From: Erigeron canadensis
Taxonomy: Eukaryota > Streptophyta > Magnoliopsida > Asterales > Asteraceae
Direction of reading: 5' to 3'
Assembly (NCBI RefSeq): GCF_010389155.1
Contig: NC_057762.1
Location: forward strand, 3,645,513 to 3,709,512
DNA length: 64,000 nucleotides
In this document: positions 1 through 12,700 of the stretch, piece by piece
How positions within the stretch are numbered: position 1 is the stretch's first letter
Layout of the letters: the number at the start of each line of letters is the position of its first letter
Notes under the pieces: model-generated
The model's database searches: none
What the model was told of the DNA's origin: nothing
Seen by the model: only the letters and a program-made list of their open reading frames with translations
Made by a program: the position numbers and the translations under genes

Positions 1-1833
1 TAAACAATTTATTACATATGGTGATTGAGTTTGCTCATTTAATCAAACCTACTACATTAATAGTCGGTATTTAGTCGAATTTTAACTTTTTTTTTCTAAC
101 GGTAGCCAAACAGTTGCAGTAGTGGAGAGATTAATGACTAAGTGTTTTCATCGTTTCCAGTTTTTTACGACAAAAGTGAATTAGAAACTACCTTAATTCG
201 GATTACAACTATAAGCTAAGTGACATACCTACGCAGATGAAATTAGAAATTGACTCCTTTGTAGCAAAATTTCGTGCAAGCCACCCTAGACTTTATGAGT
301 CCTACAATTAAGTTTAATGAAGCTTAAACAAGACTACACACATATGAATCATAACACCATGCTCCTTAATTATTCAAACTTTTTAATGACTACATTCATA
401 ACTTCATATAAAGTTTATTTATATATTATAGTTCTAGTTGAAACTTGAAAGTACATAACTCTTTAACAAGTTCATAAAACTTGAATATTCAGACCCATAT
501 AAAAAAATCAAGTAGTTTGGCACTAAATGATTACCTAAAAAAATCTGATGGACAACTGTAGCAAGCGGAACTTAATCCCATCCTTATGGGACTCACAAGG
601 GTACACCTGAGAGATACTAGGAAACAAAACAAAAGAAAATCGAAGAACTTATCTTAGACTTAAACACATTCAATAACTACAATATTGCAAGCAATGGGAA
701 AAGCAAAAACTAATACCATTGAGATTTTAATGAGCTGTTGGGAAAATATATGCAAACAATTCTTTATAACCATTTAGCTAACCAGCGATATGTATGTATC
801 TACACTACTCACAAAATTAAATCAACAACTACTAGAGTGATGGTGAATTACCAAGTCAATATTTGCAATATTATTAATCAATATTAGTGGAAGTGTTGAA
901 GGACCTATACTGTATAAGCTATCATTCATATGATAATAGCAGTAAAATTTAATTGTATATTCAAACCGTTGATACTCGTAAACCCATCATAACTCAGTGT
1001 CGTCTCCGAATGTGTAGAAAGATTTCGAGGCATGGCTCGAGAACTAGAAAATGGGACTTTAAAGTAGCGAATTAATAGCATAATATTACGCCGATTAATA
1101 TTTTTGACAATAAAAGCAAAGTTTGACATATTGAGGTGAGGTGTATTCAAATAAAATATAACTAAAATGAATTTCAAAAATATTACTTCCTATTATATAA
1201 ATTTTTGAAGAATGTCGTCTTTATGTGGGCATTTCAAAGAATATCTTGTATTTGACATTTGTTAATGCCAAAGCCAGTTAAACAAATTGATCGTAATTCG
1301 GTTGTTGTTGGATTAAAAAATTATTACAAACTATTTTGTCAGTGAGGTAGGTACCAAAATAAATCATGGGCCCTTAGATGATAGTGGGGTAGGCTCATTT
1401 GCACCACATGAGGACCCTCATGGCTCGCTCCGTCATAACTGAAATCGCAAACCCTGGTTAGCAAAAACTAGATACATAGATCCACTATCATCATTCAACC
1501 ATCCAGAACGCCACTTTAGAGCCAAATCAGCTTTTTACAATTTCATTAGCTTTTTACTGTTATGGATGCTAAATTATCCATAATGAAAAACACCACTTTC
1601 ATAAAACTTTTTATTTACTTTTATAAATTATATAAATTACTTTTAGACAAAAATATATTAATAAAAAAATATTCATAATAAAATAGCAATACATATATAA
1701 GCGGTAATCACATATATTCTTGAAAATGGAATGCATTTATAGCCTGTAACAACCGCCGACGAAAAATAAAATGTCGGTAGGTTTTGTATTTCTTTTTGAG
1801 TTTTTATATATCTATCTAATGTGACTACCTTGG
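1..1833. other. Intergenic DNA, no gene recognised
   Basis: AT-rich sequence with only short open frames on both strands, none with a recognisable domain or a chain of spliceable frames. No tRNA, rRNA or clear transposon terminus was found here. It may belong to the flank of a gene left of the window. Confidence 0.5.
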
Positions 1834-4761
1834 TGTGACATCCGTCAAATTTCCATTCAACAAGATTCTTAATTGAAATCAATTAAGATGTTATTTGCTT
1901 AATTTCCAAAGTAATTTAAGCTATTTAAAGCATGACTAGGTGAGCAAGTGCATGTTTAAACTTTCTTATTGATTATATAAGTAATCAATCTATTGTATGA
2001 ACTATTTCAGCAAGATTTAAAACCATGCTAATGAGCAACTAAGAAAATAAAAATGTTATATTCCGTGAAAATTCATAAAAGGTTTATTTTTCGCGTGAGC
2101 CTTTCTCGTATGAACTTAAGACTTGGGGAAACATTATTTCTAGTATTTCTACACTCGATTATGATTTTTAATTCATAATTTATCACACTCAAAAAGTCGG
2201 AAAAATCTAAATAATTATAGTAAGACATTTTGGAAGTTACAAAGAAAGAAAACTAACTAGTTTTACCAAGACTTTTATACCATGACTTACACTATCTTTT
2301 CTAACTAAATAAACCTTCTAATATTTTATAAAATATCTAGTAAGTATATGTATTATATGTATAAAACTTATACATTTATATAAATTAAAGTCTTACATAA
2401 AATTTACCATGGATATAAACTTGCCACATAAACATTTACTATTTGAAACTTAACCTCCAAGTTTTTACCACATCACCTCCTTCCTTCGCCACCACTACTT
2501 TCTAACACATTACCAAACTTGGTGATTAAGCTTGAATTCTCCACCTTTTCTTACCATTTTACTTGTAAACTTTTACTATAAATACTAATCTTATGTCTTC
2601 ATTCAAAATCACACCTCCCACAATTCTTTCTCCCTCATTTTGGTATTCCAAAACTCTTTAATCACCCCTCCCTCTTAGTAATAATAAATCTCATGAACTC
2701 GTAGAAGTTCTAAGTAAAGTAAGGTTATTTTGCAAAGGAATCATCTAGTAAGGTTGTTATCGGGAATTCTTTTAAGAACATCATGTTTGGGGTTGTTATA
2801 ATGACGAGTTAAAGTTAGGTTATTAAGGTTATTATCAAGTTTGCATATCCAAGTTCTTTCCATCTTCAATTGACAATCATTGGTGTTCTTTGTCACGTCT
2901 TCATTTTGATCTTAAATTATATAAAGTCTTCTATCATTGTAAGTTTCCATAAGACCTTGTTCAATACATTCTTTAAATATTTACATGATTATATGACTAT
3001 ATATGTTATGTATTGAAATGCTTGTCAACTTATTTTATACTTAAATGATATGTATCTGTATTTAAATACTTTAAATATCTCTTTTATACGTGTAATAAAT
3101 TGTTTGTACTTTTATAGTAATGCATGGGTGTTACACTATTAATGAACCTATTTATATATATACTTCCAATGAAGTATAATCAAATGAATATTCATATAGT
3201 TGCTATTCACCATCTGTGAATTGTTTTTGCACTTTCGATTTCTTTGGTTTATGGATAGAATATATCCTTGATATGCTTTTAACCGTACTATATTTCTAAA
3301 CGTGATTGCCATTGACCTTGGGCATCTCTAGGGTATACTAACGGAGCGGATTGTAGTTCGCAAACGGTTTGCGATTCACATTCTAAACGCAACTTGGTTC
3401 ACCGTATGGATACTACATGACCCAACGTCAACCCTAACACAACTTGAAATATAATTTTGGTTCTTTTTCTACCATTTAAGGTATCTCTTCAAATTGTAAT
3501 TAATACAATTTTGTATTAATTATAATCCTACTATTTAAAGTAGCTCTTCATATATATATATATACACAAATGTATTCATCCATGAATTCATTCCATAAGG
3601 ATATTGTATTGATATTAATCATATCATATCAAATATACTTTCATTTATAAATAAACATATTTGCTTACTAAGCTAACTACTTAGCTTATTTATGGTATTT
3701 CAAAAATGGTTTATAAAGAAATCTCCAATATATAAACTCATGTATCAATTATAAATATTTCAAAATAAACTAAAAAGGTTATTGAAAGAACCCAAAGCCT
3801 CTTACGTTGACAAGCATATTAATAAATAACATTATAAGATAAATTAAGTCTAAACCGAGAAGTAAATCAATGACATTATGTTTAGGGATACGTACTTTTG
3901 CTAGTTGACTTGCTCGTCATCATTGTCATCTTCAACCTTTTTACGTTACTAATCAAATCACCAATCTAAGGTGAGTTTCATGGATCCCTATTTACTATTT
4001 TTGGGACTGAGAATACACAATTGTTTTGTTTTTATGGACACAATTGCTTAAAATGATCCATGCTTATATTTTTATTATTACAATGCTCTGGCTCGAAATC
4101 CCCTATATGAAACTTGGACCGATTAAAATTTACAACACGAATATTATAAATAGTACTATTGGGTTGACACCCCTATCCTGGTTAGTCGCATTAACACACG
4201 CAAGAGATAATTAATATTTGAATTATATCGTGATTGCGATGAGCATTTTAGCATCACAAAGGGGTATTATTATTATATATAAGTGAATCATATGATGTTA
4301 AGGTATTCGGTTTCTAAGATATAAGCATGTGATAAATATTATTGGTTTAAATAACCATGTTATCTTGATATTCGTAATGCATGCGATATCTTATATAAAT
4401 CTTTTGATCCAAAGATAAATCCTTATTATAAAAACCGTGAACTCACCAACTTTAAGTTGACAAAATTTAAACGTGTATTCTTAGGTACTTAGCTAGATGA
4501 CGCATAAGATAGATGCATACTTTTGGAGTCACAATTGCATACTAGAAGAAAACCCTTCGAGGTGTCTTAGTTTATATTATCATGTTTAAAGAATCTCATT
4601 TGTACTAGTTGTGAATTCGGTTATCCTTTTATGATCAATAAATGAAACTATTTTCTTAATATTTTCTAAAAACGTCTCATTCTAGAGGTCGTTTGTTATA
4701 ATGTGTGATTTGTTTATGAATATTGTTCACACCTTCGATTCCGCATTTTAGGGGTGTGACA
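1834..4761 (+). mobile_element. Probable solo LTR (Ty3/Gypsy-like)
   Basis: The stretch begins TGTGACATCC and ends GGGGTGTGACA, the TG...CA layout of plant LTRs. It has a TATA box near 2577 (CTATAAATAC) followed by a pyrimidine-rich leader, as an LTR promoter would, and no coding sequence over about 2.9 kb. The flanks (CTTGG before, CTGGC after) resemble each other but are not an exact 5-bp target duplication. I saw no primer-binding site, polypurine tract, gag or pol next to it, hence solo LTR. A shorter alternative with ends TGTAACAACC (1745) and GGTGTTACA (3135) is possible. Boundaries and superfamily are inference. Confidence 0.45.
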
Positions 4762-6240
4762 CTGGCCCCCTTTCATATCCGATAGAAACAAAAAAAAAAG
4801 AAGAAAAAAAGATGTCGAGCATCGACAAGGGAATCAAGAACCCCAAAGGGTGGTCCGACGCCGAATGGGGTGGGGTGGAGGGTGGTGTGGTGCCGACATG
4901 CCATGTCATGTTCAAGGTCGACATCCTTGCTCAATGCTTTAAAGCCCAATGTTCGGGGTCGGAATCCATACCCAATGCTTTAAAGCCCTAAGATCTCACA
5001 TCGTATGTATATATAAAATTTAACTCAAAGTTTGTGATTGTGTATACCAACTTTATTTACACCTTTGAATATGGTCACCATTTTTTAAAAAAGATTTTAG
5101 ATGGGCACAGATGTGAAAATTGGGAGAGGGAAAAATGACCGACTATTTTGTTTTGGCTTTTAATTAAAAAAAATAAAAGAGTTTCAAAACATTTACAGTT
5201 AGTTAATTGATTTATAAAAAGTTTATGTTAAAAGAAATATAATGGCACATAAAAGTTAATACTCTAGTAACATTTTAAAGGCGAAAATAATTGAAGTGCC
5301 ATTGACCTATAGTAACACGTATGAGATAATGCCAATAATTATTACTAGCTTTAGTGGCATAAATCAATTTGTTATTAAAAAGCAAACTATAGTGTCACAT
5401 ATTACACATGCCATAAAAACTTTGTGCCATTAAATAATGGTTATTTTTAGTATATTATGAATGTTACTTAATAATTCTGAAACATTTTTGTTTACATGAA
5501 CGGTAGATAACTTTGTTAAACTGAGGGCTCTTAGAATTATGGCAGAATCGTGTGTCCAACAACGCACATGTTGAGCAAAATTAGTCTCTAATATCCAAAA
5601 TTTACAATTAAGTATATATAAACACGTCGGTAAAAAAAATTAATATATATAACTTTAAAATTTCGTTACAAAAGTTATATACATTATCTTAAATCAAAAT
5701 ATATAATTTTGGAAACTTTGACTAGTATCATCCAAAAGTTGGCCCTCTATCCATTTTTGTTTTTTTCGTATTTTTTTTTGGTTTGTATATGTATTGGACA
5801 ACATGTATGAACCTCATGCAAAAACATTATATGCACTTATATCCTCCACCATTTTTAGTATATTTTTGCTTTTCGTGTGGTATTGCTACGTCGGTATAAC
5901 AATTTGTCGGTATAACAGTTTGTAAGATAAGGTCCTCTATCTTTTTTTTTTCAGTCAAAGATCTTGTGAAAATGTACGAAGCATGTGAGAATTAACATAA
6001 AAACTCTTAGTGCGGGGGTTTTTAAATGTGAACTTCAACATTGTGAGGATTCTACTTGATATTAATTCATTAAGCTATCTTTTAAGGTACACTAAAAATT
6101 CGTGTAAATTCGAATGGATGTAAATAATATTGTATTGTGCTCTACCACTTTGGTTGGATTCGTTTGTTAATAAAATTCACCTTTCAAAAAAGTAAAAATT
6201 AGAAGTAAAAACAGAAAAAGAAGGCACATGCGCCCTGCCT
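4762..6240. other. Intergenic and upstream region of GCN1
   Basis: No coding sequence supported. A GC-rich patch at about 4840-4990 contains a repeated phrase (CCAATGCTTTAAAGCCC, twice) and may be a transposon remnant. Around 5295-5450 there are short repeated words on the theme GTGCCATT and AGTGTCAC that could be the ends of a degraded MITE, without clear target duplications. The proximal GCN1 promoter probably lies in the last few hundred bases. Confidence 0.4.
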
Positions 6241-6277
6241 ATATTGCGTTTGGCTTTCACTCACCCTCATCTTTCCT

Positions 6278-6286
6278 AAAACCCTA
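6278..6286 (+). promoter_or_regulatory. Telo-box in GCN1 5' region
   Basis: AAACCCTAA lies about 200 bp before the GCN1 start codon and is followed by a CA-rich, probably untranslated leader (about 6290-6385). Telo-boxes are typical of plant genes for ribosomal proteins and other translation components, which fits GCN1's role. Function here is inference. Confidence 0.5.
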
Positions 6287-6289
6287 AAA

Positions 6290-6760
6290 ACCAACACACA
6301 CACACCCAGTAAAAAATACACACACACACATATCATCCGCCCAACAACACACACTCCTTTACACCAACTCAAACACACACAAACACATCCAATATCTCTA
6401 TCTTAAGATATTTTAATCAAATTCAAATCAAAGATCTATATATATATATTTTCAGCTTTGATTTGCTGCTGCTGATACTGTTTCCAAATGGAGCAGCCGT
6501 TATCTTCACTTGCTTCTTCGGTTCCAACTTCATCCACTAAAAAACGGATTCGGATCTTTCAATCCGATATTCCTTCTATTTTACTCCTCAATTCAGGTCT
6601 TCTTTCATTCCTTTTTACTAATTTTGTTTACTTTCACTTCAATTCGATACATTATATATATATATATATATATGTATATACACACGCAACTCTCTCTCTC
6701 TCTCTCTCACACACATATATTTATATATATATACATATATGATTATATGTTAATATATAT
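6290..6760. repeat. Microsatellites around GCN1 exon 1
   Basis: CA-rich repeats lie in the presumed 5' UTR (about 6293-6385). TA repeats (about 6654-6675), CT repeats (about 6691-6709) and further CA/TA repeats lie at the start of intron 1. These are length-variable simple repeats. Confidence 0.7.
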
Positions 6761-9700
6761 CACTCAGAAGCTGCTCACTGATTTTCATCTGTGATGTTAT
6801 ATTATCGGTAGCTGATATGTGACTGCAATTTCTTTCGTATTTAGTTGAAATGTTGATGGTTAATTATTTTTGATGTACAATTTAGCGTTGATATCGTAAA
6901 TGTAGACTAGCAGCTATTTATCTTTTAAGAAGCTTGTTTATTTGTTTATCGGATTCTAACAATTGCGAATATTAGTACGTTGTGATTTTTGTTTTGTTAT
7001 CGGAGCTTATTGACAACTTATCGACACGTCTTATAACATTTGTTGTAAGTTAGTATTGATAGTTTTGTAATACTAGGTGAATTCTTTTGAAATCTTGATA
7101 TATGTACATAGCGATACAAGCAGGAAATAATGACAGCTTGATACACACTTTCATTTATCATCAGGAACAAGAATTGGCTAGGTCACTATATGTCTAACTT
7201 ATTCTAAATACCGTAACCTTTAAGTTGACGTCAGTATGTTGGTAACAATGATTGGTATGAATTTGTATTTGCCTGTTATAAGTACTTGGTATGACCTGAA
7301 AAAGATGAAAAGAATGTTTACTTGTTTAGAAGGGTTTATAAACTAAGTCAACGCTTCTTGTTACATAATAGGCCATCTAGTTCATGCCACACACCAATGA
7401 AAGTCAAATAAGGTATTGGGTTTCTTCATTGTCTATCTACTGCATATTGTCTCTACCCAAGTTGTTGGACTTCTCACAAGAGGAAATGTATCATGGGTGT
7501 ACGACTTAAACCATTGCTAGTCTTATTCCCGCGTGATGCTGTGGTGTAGTGACGTGGCGGTGGTGCGGTGCCGGTAGAGGTGTGGTTATTAATGTAAAAG
7601 TAATTGATGTAAAAGGGATAGTGTAGTTATTTAAAGGGTTGAGGGATGTATGTTGTAAATAATTTCATTAATGGTAACATAGGTATATTAGGTGAAGAAA
7701 TTTAAATTAGTGACTAAAAGAGAGGGAGTTTGGGTAGATCTTGTTCTTTTTTTAGAAATTAGGAGGGGATCAAATGCTTTATAATGTAGAATAGATATGT
7801 TGTCATGAACCATGAGTCCATGACACTGTCGATGTAGTATCCTCATCTTAAATTGAATTCAATTTTGTGCGAATATCTTACCTTTCTTTGCACTGACACG
7901 AATTGGAGGGGAAAGGCCTCAATTCTCTAAACTTTCTTGGGATGAACACTGATCACAAGGTTTGTATTGAACGTTGAAGTCAACCCATAATATCGCCAAG
8001 TAGTTGTAACAACTAATTATGTCGCACTCAGTGGTTAATTTTAGAGAGATTTTAACAATTGTTCTTTCAAAAAATTTTGTCCGTTTACCCTAAACCTTAG
8101 AACTAGATGATCCCCATCAACTGTTATTGGAACAAACCGTACTCTCTGTTACCAATAGCAAATTAGGATTTATTGGACTGCAAAATGTTAGCAAGTAAAT
8201 TTGGATTCACAGCTTGGTTTATTATTATAGTGTCATGATTCAGTTCATGATTTTGTACAAACCAAAAGCCAACTTTGTGTTTTATATATGTATGTGTGTA
8301 TTTATTAATCACCCGTTTAAAAGCATCCTTTGGGAATTTGAAGATCCTTTTAGTAGCATGGGTTGCTTCATGAGTTTAGTTAAGAATTTTGAACGGTTGT
8401 CCTCTTTCAAGATGAGTTTGTACTTAGTTGGGCAAATGCTATTTCATTTTCAATGTTCGTTGACTCATAGTGGATTTGCCTTAGTTGGGCAATATAATGG
8501 TTCATTGTGATATATAGTGCTTTTTAGTTTTTATAATATTTACACTTCAGAATCTTTTTTGTTTTATAATGTTGAACCCACTGTAGTTTACTGGTTAGCT
8601 TTTACACTTTGACTGGTATGTAATGTTCTTATCTTTATAAATTCTAATCACATACTTCTTATTCAGTAAAGCAATTGTTAATACCATTTCTTTCTTTATG
8701 GCGCGCTATTAGTTTGACATACATTTCACTTGAATTTACAGAGATGTCAGCTGAGTTTTCATCACAACTGGTGGATTTAATATTCATGACATTGTATATT
8801 TATGATGACCGAGGTTCAAGGAAAGCTGTGGATGATCTGATTAAAAAAGCTCTAAACGAGGTTATATTTATGAAAACATTTGCAGCAAATCTTGTGCAGG
8901 CCATGGAGAAACAGTTGAAACTGCAGTCTCATGTTGGCTGCTATAGACTTATGAACTGGTCATGCTTGCTTCTTAGTAAAAGTCAGTTTATTTCCGTATC
9001 AAAAAATGCCTTTAGCAAAGTTGCAGCAGCACAGGCTTTGTGTCTTCAAGTAAGCTTACAAGGGTCTTCTCATGAACGCAGGGCTTGCCGAAGAACTTTT
9101 ATTCATTCTTTTTTGGAGGTTGACTAATGAGATGAAGTTTTATAGATCTTTTCTTGGACAAAGTTCACTTGTTTAGTTAATTCTTATTATCTTTTCTTCC
9201 ATATTTCAGTCACCCGACATCTTCAGTTTGTACATGGAAGAAGTAAAAAACGCAAGAATCTCGTATAAAAATTGTTCGGAAATGCTTTGTGTATTGTTGG
9301 ACTATTCAAGTTCAAAGATGTCACTGTTTGAGCAATGGAAGGTATGAACCTTTCTAATTGATATATATTACACTGCTGTGTTTTATTACTTTTTCTTGTG
9401 AATGTTATGTGAACCCATCAAGAAACATCAGAACTATTTTTCTTAATAAATAGATATGTCAAATTGGGTGGATTGCATAATGGATCAATACCAGTAATAT
9501 CTATACAGGATTGGATAATGGGCTAGTACCATCAATAGTTCTATAGGTCAAAATGGCTCAATACCAGTAATATTGATACCGGTCAAAATGGGTCTGATTT
9601 GGTTAACCTGAAACACTTTATCCAAGTTAATCTTTTATAAAATAGTTATTGTGTCTAGTATATATAAAAAAATGTAAATCACCTTTTTTTAATTAAATCA

Positions 9701-12700
9701 GGTTTTATTCTTTGAAGGTACGCTTGGGTGACTTTTGAGTTTTCTGATCTGTTTTCTTTGAAGTGGTTTTTTTGTTTTTGTTTTTTTGTTATATTCTGAC
9801 TCTATCTGTATGGCATAGTCGAGTCAAAAAATAGCTCAACTTAACTCATATGGATTAGTGAGTTGATGTTTTGACCTGTAGAGTGTAGACACAACATTGT
9901 AATATATTTTGTGAAATTATATGCATGGATTGGTGCAATTTCTCACTCTCTTTCTTTTTACTGCATCATGCAGCCGGTATATCTTGATATGTATGTACAA
10001 GCTGTTTTGAATGCAAAGGATAATCCAACAAAAACTCTAAGTGAAGCTTTCCGTTCATTGTTTTGTCATCTAACACATGAAGATTTTAAGAACATTATTG
10101 TTCCTTCAGCTGTGAAGATGCTGAAAAGGAATCCCGAGCTTGTTCTGGAATCCATAGGGGTTCTTTTGAGATATGTTAACCTGGATTTGAGTAAGTATGG
10201 TGTCGAGATTCTGTCAGTGGTACTATTGCAGGCCCGACATGCAGACGAAGTAAGAAGACTTGCCGCCTTAGATATTGTCAGTTGCTTGAGTCAAAAGTCT
10301 AGTAACCCCGATGCTATTGAGTCAATGGTCAATGCTGTCAGATCTGTAATTCGAGGTTCTGAGGGAAGACTCGCTTTTCCATATCAGAGGGTTGGCATGA
10401 TTAATGCTCTCCAGGAGTTGTCTCGATGTCCTGAAGGGAAATATCTTAATGGTCTTTCTTCTACTGTATGTGGCCTTCTCATGACCAGTTACAAGGATGA
10501 TGGTGGGTGTATATTCGAGTCTTTTTGTTTCTTTATTTATTACTATCAAGTTTTACCTGGTCATTATCAATACTGGTTAAAACAGGTCAGTGTTGGATGA
10601 TTTACGAGCATACTCTTTGTCACCTTATGTTTTTATTATAATACAAAAGAGACCTGTTATTATAACTTTTAAACTCTAAATAAGATGATCTAGGTGAATT
10701 TAGGCATAAACAATATGCTTTTGGGTGACTTCAACTCTTGTGACCCATTTGATATGCTCCATATTAGCTTACAGTTTTTGATTGAGAAATGCTATATGTA
10801 CAAACTAATTGCAAAGAGATTTCTACAAAATGACGTGGCATCTGTGATGGACTAATCACATAACTTTCCCTTCTCTTTATTCGGTTCTTTTTCATTGTAT
10901 TGATGTCACGTCCTTTTGAGACAAAACAAGGACCTAGTTGACATATTGACTAGTAGATGGGTTAAAATTGTCACCTCTACAACATATGCATGAGTGACAT
11001 GAGATTGACTTTGATTCCAGGAAATGAAGAAGTAAAGCTTGCGTGCTTAACTGCTCTAGCATCTTGGGTAGCAAGATCAACAGATGCTATTGGGCCAGAG
11101 CTTGTTACATTTATTAGCTCAGGTCTCAAGGAGAAGGAATCATTAAGAAGAGGTCATCTTCGATGCATACGAGTCATATGCAAAAATGCCGATGCAGTTT
11201 TACCTGTGCGAAACTAACCTATAAAAAATCACTGTTCTTTAGTACATTTCTTTAAAACTGTCACTAAAGCTTTTCTAATGCTTGCCATCAGGTATCTTCT
11301 TTGCTTATGTCTCTTATCCAGCTAGTGAAAACTGGTTATACTAAAGCAGTTCAACGGTTGGATGGCATTTATGCATTACTCATTGTGTTGAAAATGGCAG
11401 CTGCTGATATCAAAGCAGGTACTTGGTAATCTATTTTTGATGTTTGTTTTTACTTATTTCATCTAAGGACGTGTTTGGTTGGGAGAAATATATAGAATTG
11501 AAATGAGGTGGATGAAAGCTTTGGTTTTGTCATCAAATGTGTGAAGCGTTGAGAAATATTTTTTGCGTTTCTTTCACCTATATACCCTAAATTTCCCAAG
11601 AAACGTTTCATTTGCAAACAGTGGAATATCGTAATACATGTAGTTGCATTTTTTGAGAAACTATCCCCTCCCCCCTCTGATCTCATTTCTCTGTCTCTAC
11701 CAGACAGGGAAAGCCACTTCTCTATGTTCTCATTTCTCTTAACCAAAAATGCCCTAATAGTGTTCAGAATAGTAAGTTTTTAATGTTTTTTGCTGAAGAT
11801 GAAACGGTGTCCAAGGAAAAGGTTTGGTCTTTGATTGCGCAGAATGAGCCTTCAGTTGTCCCTGTTGCTATGGTAATTTTATCTTCTTTGATTGTGTCTT
11901 TCTGATTTATGAACTTATGAAAGGAGGTACTAGCAAGTTCTGGTATATAACAAAATGCTTATCATATTCAAGACACATTCAGTGAGAATCGGAGGTTTTT
12001 AATATATTTCTGTATTTGATCTATCTATCTATATATATATATCTAATCTAATCGCTATGTAGGCTTCCAAACTATCAGTCGACGACTGTGAAACATGCAT
12101 TGACTTACTTGAGTCACTCTTTGTGGATCATTCACACAGGTTTTTGTTTCTGCAAACTATTTGATCCTGTTAATCATGTAGTTCTTCTATTATATTTATC
12201 AAGTTCTACAAATGTTCATAAACTTGTTATCTTTGCTATAGGGTTTTGGACATTCTTCATGTGAAGTCACTCATGCAGGTGAAGTACTATGAAGTTCTAA
12301 CATAGTTTCTATTTCTTTTCTTAGGAGTTTGGTCACATGCTGATTTTTTATTCTGCAGCTTATTCTTACATTTCTATGCCATTCAAGTTGGGATATACGC
12401 AAAGCAGCTTATGGCTGTACCAAGAGGATTCTATCTGCTGCTCCAAAGCTCTTTGAAGTTCTTCTAGCTGAATATTCTGAGTACCTCACTGTTGTTGGGG
12501 AAAAAGTTTTAGCAAAATCAAGGTAAAATTTTTACGAGTGAGCTTAGCTATACTATTGCTGGCAATTTTGACCCAATTTTATGTGAGTGAATCTGGGTTA
12601 CATTGTATCTCTAAGGTTTCAAACCGAAATGAATAGAAGTAGCTTAGCTAGAAATGCGTTAAATGGGGTCTAAAGTCGATCAAAGCATATTTTTATTGTG

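Noticed and set aside
926..1177. Small open frame on the minus strand
   Set aside because: Low-complexity translation, no domain, no spliceable neighbours.
4026..4214. Open frame inside the probable LTR
   Set aside because: No similarity to gag, pol or any domain; expected by chance.
10503..10600. Read-through extension of GCN1 exon 4
   Set aside because: The frame past the GTGGGT donor diverges from conserved GCN1 sequence, which resumes exactly at 11021.
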